DNA of 64,000 nucleotides from Hemerocallis citrina (Eukaryota > Streptophyta > Magnoliopsida > Asparagales > Asphodelaceae): NCBI GenBank assembly GCA_017893485.1, contig CM030364.1, positions 39,783,825 to 39,847,824 of the forward strand. The letters are read 5' to 3'. Shown piece by piece: positions 45,001 through 54,692 of the stretch. A program made the position numbers and the translations under genes. Below the pieces are notes generated by a model. The model was not told the origin of the DNA. It saw nothing but the letters and a program-made list of their open reading frames with translations, and did not search any database. How positions within the stretch are numbered: position 1 is the first letter of the stretch; every line of letters begins with the position of its first letter.

Positions 45001-46515
45001 CTAAAATCATCATAAAAAGAGAGTTATGATTTTTACAAGTCAAACATGTTAAAATTCAACCTAGCAGAAATTCTTTCCCCCAAACAGTTAGAAATGGAAT
45101 TTATTAAAGTATCATACCACATCCAAATTAATGAAATTTGGTGGAGTTGTTTTGAACATGTATAAAAAGCTCTTGTAAAATCTTAGCTCTAAATTCCTTG
45201 TGATAATGAAGATACAAATTTTACAAGTCAACGTGTTAGATTCTACAAAGGGCGGTTTTTCTTTTCAAAACAACAACTTGATAGATTATTTTAAAATATC
45301 AAACCTCCTCCAAAACTCAAAAAATTTGGGGTTACCATTATGGACATAGTCAAGATACTACCATAAAAATTTCAATCTCAATTTCTATCATAGCACAAAG
45401 TTATGATCTTGTAAATTAAGCATGTTTAAATATTCAACAAAACATCAACTTTGCCTCTAACAGCGACTTCAACGAATTTATTAAAATATCAAATCTCTTC
45501 CAAAATTCATGAAATTTGGCATGAATATTAGAGATACAATCAAGAGGCTATCATAAAAATTTCAACCTCAAATTCTAACCTAGCACAAAGTTATGATTTT
45601 TCCTAATCAATTCATGTCAATCCTTCACAAGATCGAATCTTTATCCATTATTTAGCATCCTTAGCATAAGAATTAATTTTTAACCACATAATAATTCTCA
45701 TTCATACTATCTAGCATCCAAATCAACAACTAGAACTCATCATACACACAAAAATTACAACAAGCATAGAGTTTAACGAAGTCACCCACATGAAGCTTTG
45801 ATTTCTTCTCCTTGATTTCTTTGGCCTTCTCCTCCTAGATCCTTGCTCTTGTTTTCCAATCCTTGATTTCTTCTTCTCTACCTAAGCTCCATGAAAATAT
45901 TTAGAAGTGTATAAATGCTAAAAATGAGAAAAAGATGATTTTTGGAAGTAGTAAAATTTTAGGGTTTTTAGAAAAATGAAAATGATTGGGTTTTCTCTTT
46001 TGAAAAAAAAATGAAAAATGGGGAGGTTGGCTGCCGGCCAATCTAGAGAAAATAAAGAGAGAGAGAGTGGGGGTTGAGAACGAGGGTGAGTGAGAGGGGG
46101 GGGGGGGGTATTTATATCCAAACTAGCACATGGTTTTAATAAATTGTTTAGGGTTGATATGGATAATTATAGCAAAATACATACACATGCATACTCATAT
46201 CTACATTCATGACAAATGCATACACATCTCAAAAGAAAATATTTGTATGGTTGTATAAAAAATAATTTTATCAATATAGAAGAACTATACATTACGTCCC
46301 GATTATAGTTGAGACAAACATACAATTTATTTGAGAAATTATCCCAACTCCGGTTCAACAATTGTACTATTGTCGGGCTCGAAACATGTTAAGTAATATG
46401 TCCCAATACTTACTCAATTAAAACAATCGAGAAAAATCCATTAACACGTGCAAATTCTGAATTGTGCACGGGCTAAGGTACAAAATAGTTATATACTATT
46501 TTGCAGGATCTTACA
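42032..46515 (-). mobile_element. Solo LTR, 4.48 kb, with target duplications
   Basis: Minus-strand LTR starting TGTAAGATCCTGCAAAATAG at 46515 and ending ..CTCCGGGAATTACA at 42032. The 5-bp direct repeats ATAAT at 42027-42031 and 46516-46520 are perfect. Its start resembles the LARD LTR start (TGTAATACCCCGCAAAAATAG, then GTGCACAATTCAGAATT against GTGCGCAATTGAGAATT), so it belongs to a related family. A TATAAATA box on the minus strand (46109-46116) is followed by a 13-C run. No gag or pol is present, so the internal region was lost by LTR-LTR recombination. Many short frames in it are not genes. Confidence 0.9.
44640..45620 (-). repeat. Degenerate repeat of about 188 bp within the solo LTR
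   Basis: A module containing AAAAATTTCAGCTCTAA and AAAGTTATGATTTT-like stretches recurs about six times; the AGTTATGA motif or its equivalent lies near 44649, 44834, 45022, 45205, 45399 and 45589. Copies are strongly diverged. Confidence 0.6.
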
Positions 46516-46520
46516 ATAAT

Positions 46521-46842
46521 ATTAGAGATATGGATAGAGATATACTAACCTCTCATGTGTCTACAGTTGCATCATGAAAAAAAAAATTCTTCAAGTGACA
46601 GAGTCTAAACCGATTACAGGAATCGCTGGATGCCGGATTCATTGGAGATGCTCGTGTGTACTGAAGATTAGGTGAAAGCTGAAGACATGACTTAAGGAAA
46701 AATAGTGGACACCTCAACAAGTGGAAGCAACTCACCTGAAGATCACGTCGGAGGGAAGTAGGAAATTTAGGGCGATGAGATCATAGGTTTAGGTTAAGTA
46801 GAGGTGCATGACAGTAGTCCATTGTCCTATCTTCAATCTAAA
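46521..46842. other. Unassigned DNA between two LTR insertions
   Basis: About 320 bp of normal composition, with a donor-like CTTCAG then GTGAGTTG on the minus strand near 46733-46740. A minus-strand frame of 60 codons is not recognised. This is a small piece of the pre-existing host sequence, possibly an exon remnant. Confidence 0.35.
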
Positions 46843-46847
46843 AATAG

Positions 46848-49800
46848 TGTAACATCCTAAATTTTTTTAGAATTTGTGATTTTACGTGTTTTGCACGTAT
46901 AATTTCATATGCATTTTTCTAGAAAAATATTTCTTTATAGTTTGAGCTAGTAATTATTCTCTTTACTTTCCAAAGAGACTATTTTTTTTAAAAGCCTAAT
47001 TTAATCATAGGCCAATTTGTCTCTTTGTAGCCCACATTAATTAATAAATTAATTAAATTAATAGAGCCCATGGTCTTTTGGCCCATTAGTAAGCCCATTT
47101 AATTTAATTCCTTTTTATTTTAGCCTACCTTGTAGTGTAGACTCAATTAATAGACAATTAATTTAATTAACATGAACAACTTGTAAATGGGGGACACTAG
47201 GGTGGCATGTGCATGCACTAGCCCATGCATTGCACACCTTTTGAGGGGTGGCCGGGTTGTATCAAAGAGGAGAGGGAGAGTGGATGAGGTGGAGAGGTGG
47301 TTACTCCATCATGGGAGGTTATGCCAACTCCCTAATTCATCTAGGCCCCTGATTCTTAACCACTTGATCTAATCCTAGCATTCTATTCTCACTAAAAATT
47401 TGTATAAATACCCCTCCCCCCTCCTACAATAGTTGTCTTTGCACCTAATCTATATCAAAAAGATGAAGAAATACAACTAGTGAGTAAAAGATTGAGAGAA
47501 TAGTGAGTTCAAAAGATTGAGGGTTTCAAAATTGTGTGTTCTTTCCTCTATATTGGCCGGTATTTCTTCAAGAAGCAAGGGGAGGCTCGGCTTGCTTACC
47601 ATACTAGGAGGAGACGTCAATTGGTGGCTCAAACTAGGATAAGAATGCCTCTTTTGATCATTCGAGGAGTTCTTAGGAGTTTCTTTTGTTTTCTCTCTAA
47701 ATAAGGTGGGCAATTTTCTCCAACTTCTAAATAGTTATCATGGTAGGTTTGTGTTTTGATCATGTTAGAATAAACAAGAGAAAATATTGCTTTATGTTAG
47801 TGCCATGATTAAGGAGAAAAAATGGATCCATGTGAAATTGCATGGAATAAGTAGTAAAATTAAATTGAATGATGTGATTAGAAATATTGTTGTGGTTATT
47901 TGATATTACACTAGCATGTTAATTAAGAAAGAATAAAATCTCTTTATTGAAATGTTCATGTATGTGGGAAAATACAATATGAAGAAATGTGTTTATGTGA
48001 AAAGTGTGAATTATGAGAAATCTCCATGCTATGAAGTTAGATTGATTAAATAATTATGTATGTTGTTGTTAGTAAGATTGATTAAAGAATCCTAAAGTTG
48101 CATGCTATTTTGTTGGAAAAATGAACATTTTTGTAATTAGGACTAAGTCTAAGAAAAGATTGGATTTTTGTTGTTAATCAAGAAGGAAAGAAGAAACTTA
48201 TTAGTTTAATAAAGAGAAACCCAATTATAATCGAGAAGTATCAAGTAGAAATTCTCTTTGGAAAAGAAGTAATTAATAGAACACATTGTTGCTTTTATGA
48301 ACTTTTTGTATAAATAAAAGAGTAGTATTCGTATGAAAAATGAGAGTTAAATTTCTTTTAAAATCTTGAGTTACTGTATAAATTCCAAAATTTGGATTTT
48401 AGTTGCTGAACAGTCGACCGTACATGCGTTAACAGTCGACTGTCCTGACTATTTAGTTTTTGAGTTTTAAATCCTTGTAGAACAGTCGACCGATTATGCC
48501 TTAACAGTCGACTGCCCTGACTATTTTCGAGTTTTAAATCCTTGCAGAACAGTCGACCGACTATGCCTTAACAGTCGACTGTCCTAACTATTTTCGAGTT
48601 TTAAATTCTCGCAGAACAGTCGACCGACTATGCCTTAACAGTCGATTGTCCTGACTATTTGATTTTTCAAGTTTTAAATGTCTTTAGATAAAGAAAAATA
48701 AATGTATTGTTTAAAAGAGTTTGAACATAGATTTTTGATAATGGGAAAATCAAAAGTGTGATTTTAGATTTAGTATTGATAAAAAGAGAATAAGAATAAT
48801 GTGGAAAGAATGAATTATGAATGTGACAAATGAAATTTATTCCATGCATGAAATTGTACATGAAAGTGAAATCAAATATCATTATGAATTATAAAAAGTC
48901 TTATGAATATGAATACACAGATGCTATGAACATGAAATGGAATTGAAAGCTAGAGGATAGCTAAGCCTTATACCGGCATTGAAAGATATTTTTGAGATCA
49001 GATATTGAATAGAAAAGACCAAGTTTGGTCATGTGGTTGATTGATGTTTAAGACCGGTATAGAGGAAAGAGTTAACTCTTGGAGTTGATTTTATTCATGA
49101 TTCAAATAAACTAAGGACTAGATACATAGTAGTGATGTGACGAAAGTAAGAGAAAAACACGAGTATGAGGGACATCGGATTGGCGGTGTGAGAGTGATTC
49201 ACAGATTTCCTGCTTGATGCGTCACGACACAACATGAGGACTACTTCGGAATTATCGTCCCGGTGGCGACGCTTGTGGGGTGTTTGGTGACTACAGATGG
49301 TGCCATCGTTCCATGACGGAGGCTGAATTGTCCATAGATTGCCTGCATGATGCGTAATGTCAGTGCGTGGGTTTCCCTTCCAAGTTGTCCAGACATGGGC
49401 TCGTAATTCATAGAACATCTAGGATACTTACCGTAGTTACCGTAGTAGTTTAAGTCATGTCATGGCGAGGGACTGAACCCTACAAGAAGAAGTACGATTA
49501 AGGGCTTGCCCTCGGACCTATGTAGTATGGGATGCATAGAATCCGAACAAGTGTGCATTAGTGTCATATAATATAAACAACTGTATTAAGGACTAAGTGC
49601 ACAACACAACATGACTTCTATAGTATAGTGCCCGTAGTTTTGCTTGTGACAAGTATGTACTTTCTAAGTATGAGAAAATTGATGTTTTATATCCTTACGT
49701 CAGTTGAATGAACTGACGAGCCCACAGTTTCTATGCAGGATAAAGAAATTGACAAGATTAAAGTATGCATGCTGCTTAAAGAATGTTTCAAGTGTTGTAC

Positions 49801-49971
49801 ATTTTATTCATGTAAATAATTGTAAATTGCTTTCGTTGTTTAAATGTAAATTTCATAATTCAAGATGTAACTCTGATGTAATAAAAATTTTAATTTCCTT
49901 GTAAAATTGTACGAAGAAAAGTGAAACGATCCTGTGGAACTTCAGTAAGTTTTGGAATTCGGGGTGTTACA
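46848..49971 (+). repeat. 5' LTR of Tekay element 2
   Basis: About 3.12 kb, from TGTAACATCCTAAATTT to GGAATTCGGGGTGTTACA. TATAAATA at 47403-47410 is followed by CCCCTCCCCCCTCC. The last 900 bp are close to element 1 LTRs; the first part is diverged. It includes the GTCGAC array at 48410-48660. Confidence 0.92.
48410..48660 (+). repeat. Four-unit GTCGAC palindrome array in the LTR
   Basis: Units of about 60-70 bp, each reading GAACAGTCGACCG, a spacer with TATGCCTTA, AACAGTCGACTGTCCTGAC, then CGAGTTTTAAATCC. The two halves of each unit can pair. It is more regular than in the LTRs of element 1. Confidence 0.88.
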
Positions 49972-49974
49972 GAG

Positions 49975-49987
49975 TGGTATCAGAGCC
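49975..49987 (+). other. Primer binding site of Tekay element 2
   Basis: TGGTATCAGAGCC, the standard complement of initiator Met-tRNA, three bases after the LTR. Confidence 0.9.
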
Positions 49988-50128
49988 ACGCTTCCAAGTA
50001 GTACAAATTTATAAGGAACGACACCCTAGAGTGGATATTAGAGTTGTGTTGAGTCTAGAGATTTAAATGTAAGTCACTTACATTTGTGTTGCTCTATAAT
50101 TTATGCTTCTCCTCCTCCTTTCTCTAAG

Positions 50129-50518
50129 ATGGCAGACCACTTCGACCAGCTGGAGGTGATGACTGGCACATAATTGAGGAGCATTACTACCCCGGGCAGG
50201 CTGATTCTGACGAAGAAGATCCTGAAGAATTCGGAGAGGAATGGCCTGAGTCCTGAGAGATCACTCCACCTCCGGATTCATCTGATGATTCCTTCGATGA
50301 GGAAGAACCAGTTCCAAGTAGTCTCATTGTGTCTCTTCAGAGGCAGGTTGAGACTCAGAGGGAGAGAGTGGAGCTACTGCAGGCACAGTGTGCGAAGTGC
50401 AAGGAGAGCATTGCCATGCTCAGTCATCGTGTTTGGGAACTCGAGAAGAGGAAAACATGTACGATGTGCTGAAGGAGGAAGTGGTGGAACTACGGGAAGA
50501 GCTTTGAGAAGCCAAGAG
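50129..50518 (+). pseudogene. Leader ORF of Tekay element 2
   Basis: Counterpart of the ORF at 28318. It starts MADHFDQLE, is frameshifted, then reads DDWHIIEEHYYPGQADSDEE, EEWPES (then a TGA), EITPPPDSSDDSFDEEEP and VSLQRQVETQRERVELLQAQ, a coiled coil with CAKCKES and VWELEKRK. One base is lost near the KRKTC segment, shifting the end. The YYPGQADS motif is single here and double in element 1. Function unknown. Confidence 0.6.
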
Positions 50519-50635
50519 GAACCGTAGGAACTAGAATGTTGTGTCTTCTTTCTGCTTTCATTTGATGTCAGAAATATTTTAAATTCGAATGTAGAAAGTT
50601 TGAAATTCAATGAAATGAAGAGTTGATTTAAATTC

Positions 50636-51660
50636 ATGTTTTCTACTTCGAATTTAATGGATCTTTTGCATCAGAATATGGCCGGAAGAAGAGCTAGAAG
50701 CGGAGAAGGTCTGGACTTGGAAACGGAGTTAGCGAGGGTCTATCAGACACTCAATGTCATTGCCATGAATCAAAACCAAGAGAGGGTGCCTGTGAATCCA
50801 GTACCCGATGCAATCAAACTCGTGGAATCATTCAAACGGATGAAACCACCGATGTTTGAAGGGAAGTCAAACCCTGATGCTGTTGACAATTGGATCCGAC
50901 AGATCGAGACTATCTTCGAAGTCTTGGAGACTCCGGAGGGCAGCAAGGTGAAGTTGGCCGCGCTGCAGTTTGAGAAGGATGCAGTTGTGTGGTGGCATTT
51001 GATGAAGCAGACGATGGGAGATATTGTCCTTGGCTGGGAGGAATTCTTGGAGGAATTCTGCAGTCATTATTTTCCATCAGACGTCCAGGAGAAGAAGGTC
51101 ATGGAATTTCTGGCGCTGCAGCAGAGCGGCACATCGGTTAGGGAGTATGAGACAAGGTTCACTCAACTATCGAGGTATGCTCTCGAATTGGTGATGGACA
51201 AGGCGAAGAAGGCTCGAAAATTCGAGCATGGTTTGAGGCCAAGTCTGAGATCGCAGATGATACCCCCGGTATCAGGAGCTTTGACAAGTTGGTCAAATGA
51301 GCTGCAGCCACTGAGGCGGACATGGAGCAGTTCCATGCTGTTTAGAATCGGAGAGGCCCGCAGTTGCTGGAAATGTCAGGGGACAGCCACCGGCCCAAAG
51401 GTTCAAACTGACCGAGGCGAACACTGTCAGTGTAGCTGGGAGACCCGGGAATGCATGGGTGAGACCTCTGGTGGTACATTATTACAACTGTGGGGAGTCA
51501 GGTCATTACCGATCCCAGTGCCCTAAGCTACAGGACGTCGTCCATAAGGGACCAACTCAGCAGGCCGGGAAGAAGCCGTACTAACAGGGGTGAGTATTTA
51601 CCTTGACTGAAGCTGATGCTGATGAGGTGGATCACGTCATCAATGGTATGAGGGAGAATG
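50636..51660 (+). pseudogene. Gag of Tekay element 2
   Basis: The frame from MDLLHQNMAGRRARSGEG runs through FKRMKPPMFEGKSNPDAVDN, FEKDAVVWWHLMK, EEFLEEFCSHYFP and VREYETRFTQLSRYALE up to about 51280. There a single-base loss (near MIPPVSGAL) shifts the frame. The zinc knuckle YNCGESGHYRSQCPK lies near 51484-51530 in a different frame; its first Cys (TGT or TGC) is Tyr, so the CCHC is damaged. Confidence 0.9.
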
Positions 51661-51724
51661 TTTAGGAGTGTTTTCTGTTGTTCTTCTTTTCCTGCCTATT
51701 TAGTAAACTGTTATGTAACGAGTG

Positions 51725-52172
51725 TGTGTTATGTAACAGGAGAACTTTATTTGAATGGAAAGAAAGCTGTTGTTTTGTTCGATACTGGGTCCTCTCACAC
51801 TTTTGTATCACCTAAGTTTGGTAAAGTTTTGGGAGTTGAACCGAATGTCTTTCCAGGCAAGGTCTTAGCAGTAGCTACTCCATCAGGGGAGACTTTAACC
51901 ATTGATTGGTACTATGCAGACTGCGAGATCGAGATTGGGGACAGAATTTTCGGGATTGATCTGATCGAGCTGAATGTCTTGGGAGTCGATGTTATCATTG
52001 CATTGATTTGATGTCGGTGTAGAGTGCAAGCATCGAGTGCAAGACTAAGGAAGTAACAGTGAAGGCTCCAGGAGGACCTGAAGTCACTTTCCAAGGGAAG
52101 AGGAGATATTCAAGCTTGGTTGCTGCTATCAGCAAGAAGAAGGGGATTCCTGTAGAGGTGTAGCAAATTCCA
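51725..52172 (+). pseudogene. Protease of Tekay element 2
   Basis: LYLNGKKAVVLFDTGSSHTFV keeps the Asp-Thr-Gly-Ser active site, unlike element 1. The domain breaks near 52005 (GVDVIIALI, then a frameshift and TAG) and a second TAG lies near 52160. Confidence 0.85.
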
Positions 52173-53623
52173 GTGGTTTGGGATTATCCGACCATATTCT
52201 TGGAAGATTTTCCTGGATTACCCCCGCATCGTGATGTAGAGTTCAGCATCACTATTCAGCCAAGGAGTGCACCTATTTCCAAGGCACCTTATAGGATGGT
52301 GCCTGTGGAACAGGATGAGATCAAACGGCAGATTGAGGAACTGTTGAAGAAAGGCTTTATTCAACCGAGTGCGTCACCTTGAGGAGCACTGGTGCTGTTG
52401 GTAAAGAAGATAGATGGTTCGATGAGGATGTGCATCGATTACCGAGTGCTGAATAAGGTCACTATTCAGAACAAGTATCCTATTCCCCGAATTGACGACC
52501 TATTCGATTGTCTACAAGGAGCAGTTGTTTTCTCCAAAATATATCTTCGATCAGGATACCATCAAGTTCGAGTGAAAGCTGAAGATGTGCATAAGACTGC
52601 ATTCAGAACTCGACACGGGCATTATGAATTCTTAGTTATGCTGTTTGGAGTGACGAATGCACTTGCAATTTTTATGGATATGATGAACAGAGTTCTGAGG
52701 CCGTTTATTGATTCTTTCGTCGTGGTGTTTATCAACGATATTCTTGTGTACTCCAAGTCAGAGGAGGAGCACATGGAGCATCTGGCAGCAATTTTGAGGA
52801 AGCTTCAGGAGCATGAGTTGTATGCCAAGTTATCCAAGTGCAATTTCTGGAAATCTGAAGTTGCATTCCTAGGTCACATCCTTTCTAAGGAGGGAGTGGC
52901 AACTGATCCGCAGAAGATAGAGGCGGTGAAAGATTGGGCAAGGCCTACTATAGTGAAGGAAATCCGGAGTTTCCTTAGGCTAACTGGATACTACAGGAGG
53001 TTCATTCAGGGCTATGCTCAGATAGTCGTGCCACTCACTGGTCTGACCAAGAAGAATGTGAACTTCAAGTGGACTGAGCAGTGTGAGGCAAGCTTTCAGG
53101 AGTTGAAAGAGAAGCTGACTACTGCTCCCATTTTAGCTTTGTCTAGAGCAGGTGTTGAGAGTATGATGTCTACAGCGATTCTTCACATCATGGGCTTGGT
53201 TGTGTCTTAATGCAAGAAGGAAAAGTGGTCGCTTATGGGTCTAGGCAACTAAGACCACATAAGTAGAATTATCTGACTCATGATCTGGAGTTGGCTGTGA
53301 TTGTCTTCGCCTTAAAGCAATGGATACATTACGTGTATGGTGAGAAGTTGAACATGTACTCGGACCATAAAAGCTTGAAGTACATCTATCAGCAGAAGGA
53401 TCTGAATTTGAAGCAAAAGAGATGGCCAGAAGTACTTGAGGACATTCGTCCAGAGATTAAGTACCATCCTGGGAAGGCTAATATTGTTGCTGATACACTT
53501 AGCCGCAAGAGCAGCCTGGCTAGTTTGATTACAACTCAGAGGCAGCTTGTAGAGGATTTTGATCCGGCTGGTATTAAAGTTATGCAAGGCTTGGGATCAT
53601 CTTTAGCTCAGTTAAGGCTCTAA
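52173..53623 (+). pseudogene. Reverse transcriptase and RNase H of Tekay element 2
   Basis: Same order as in element 1 but with key residues lost: the first catalytic Asp is Tyr ([12 protein letters not shown]) and the Asp pair reads [15 protein letters not shown] at 52381-52383 replaces the Trp of ASPW. A frameshift lies at about 53155 (LSRAGVES), in the start of RNase H, and a TAG near 53262. The rest of RNase H ([34 protein letters not shown]) is readable. This polymerase could not work. Confidence 0.9.
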
Positions 53624-53639
53624 CCAACGCTGAATGAAA

Positions 53640-54692
53640 GGATTATCGCAAGTCAGAAGGAAGATGCAGAGATTTAGAAGATGAAGGGGCAGGTTGGTGC
53701 TGGCAGGTTGGCAGAGTTTCAGATCAGGGATGAAGTGTTGTGGTTTGGAGAGAGGCTGTGTGTTCCGGATCAAGCAGAATTGTGGGAGAGTATTCTTTAG
53801 GAGGTGCATGCTACTCTTTTGTCTGTACATCCTGGGAGTACCAAGATGTATAAGGACATTAAGCAACATTTCTGGTGGTCAGGTCTAAAGCAGAATGTGG
53901 CTGAGTTTGTGGTGAGGTGTGAGATCTGTCAGCAGGTCAAAGCCGAGAATAAGAAATCCGAAGGTCTATTGCAACCGTTACATATTTCGGAATGGAAGTG
54001 GGATAACATCGGTATGGATTTCATCATGGGTTTGTCCAAGAGTTCAAAGGGCAATGATGCGATTTGGGTCATAGTCGATCAACTAACCAAGTCTACTCAC
54101 TTCTTGGCGATGAAACTCACTTCGTCGATGGACAAGTTGGCCGAGCTCTTTGTTGGAGAGATTGTCAGGCTTCATGGTGTTCCATTAACTATTATTTCTG
54201 ATCGAGATGTGCGGTTTACTTCGCATTTCTGGAGGATTCTTCAAACTACTCTGGGTACCAAGACGGATTTCAGCACTGCTTTTCATCTGCAGACCGATGG
54301 ACAGACCGAGAGAGTCAACCATATTCTTGAGGATATGCTTCGGTGTTATGTACTAGACTTTGGAGGTAGGTGGGAAAGGCAACTAGCTCTGGTAGAGTTT
54401 GCCTACAACAACAGTTTTCAGACTAGTATCGGGATGGCGCCGTACGAAGCTCTGTATGGCAGGAGGTGTAGAACACCTGTTTGTTGGTTTGAAGTTGGGG
54501 AGCGGCAGATGTTTGGGCCTGAGATTGTGCAGCAGACCTCTGAAAAGATCGATCTGATCAGGAAGAGATTGGTGGATGCTCATAGTAGGCAGAAAAGCTA
54601 TGCAGACAACCGGAGGAGGGACCTTGAGGTCGAGGTTGGTGACTTTCTGAAGGTTTTACCTAGCAAGGGTGTGATTCGTTTCGACACAGGCG
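53640..54692 (+). pseudogene. Integrase of Tekay element 2, interrupted
   Basis: Zinc domain HPGSTKMYKDIKQHFWWSGL and CEICQQVKAE. Catalytic core MDFIMGLSKSSKGND, ISDRDVRFTSHFW and LQTDGQTERVN; the catalytic Glu is present, whereas element 1 lost this frame. Then WFEVGERQMFGPEIVQQTSE and the beginning of the GPY/F module, cut after KGVIRFDTG by the LARD LTR at 54693. TAG codons lie upstream at about 53674 and 53798. Confidence 0.9.

Larger units (their letters stand above)
46848..54692 (+). mobile_element. Tekay chromovirus 2, truncated and heavily mutated
   Basis: A 5' LTR, primer binding site, leader ORF, gag, protease, reverse transcriptase, RNase H and integrase in the same order as the element at 25259-36311. 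At 54692, inside the integrase C-terminus (after GVIRFDTG), it is interrupted by a LARD. The chromodomain, polypurine tract and most of the 3' LTR are absent; the LTR piece at 63715-64000 may be its 3' LTR. The coding region is about as similar as a sister family, while the LTR is clearly different from element 1 in its first kilobase. Confidence 0.9.
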
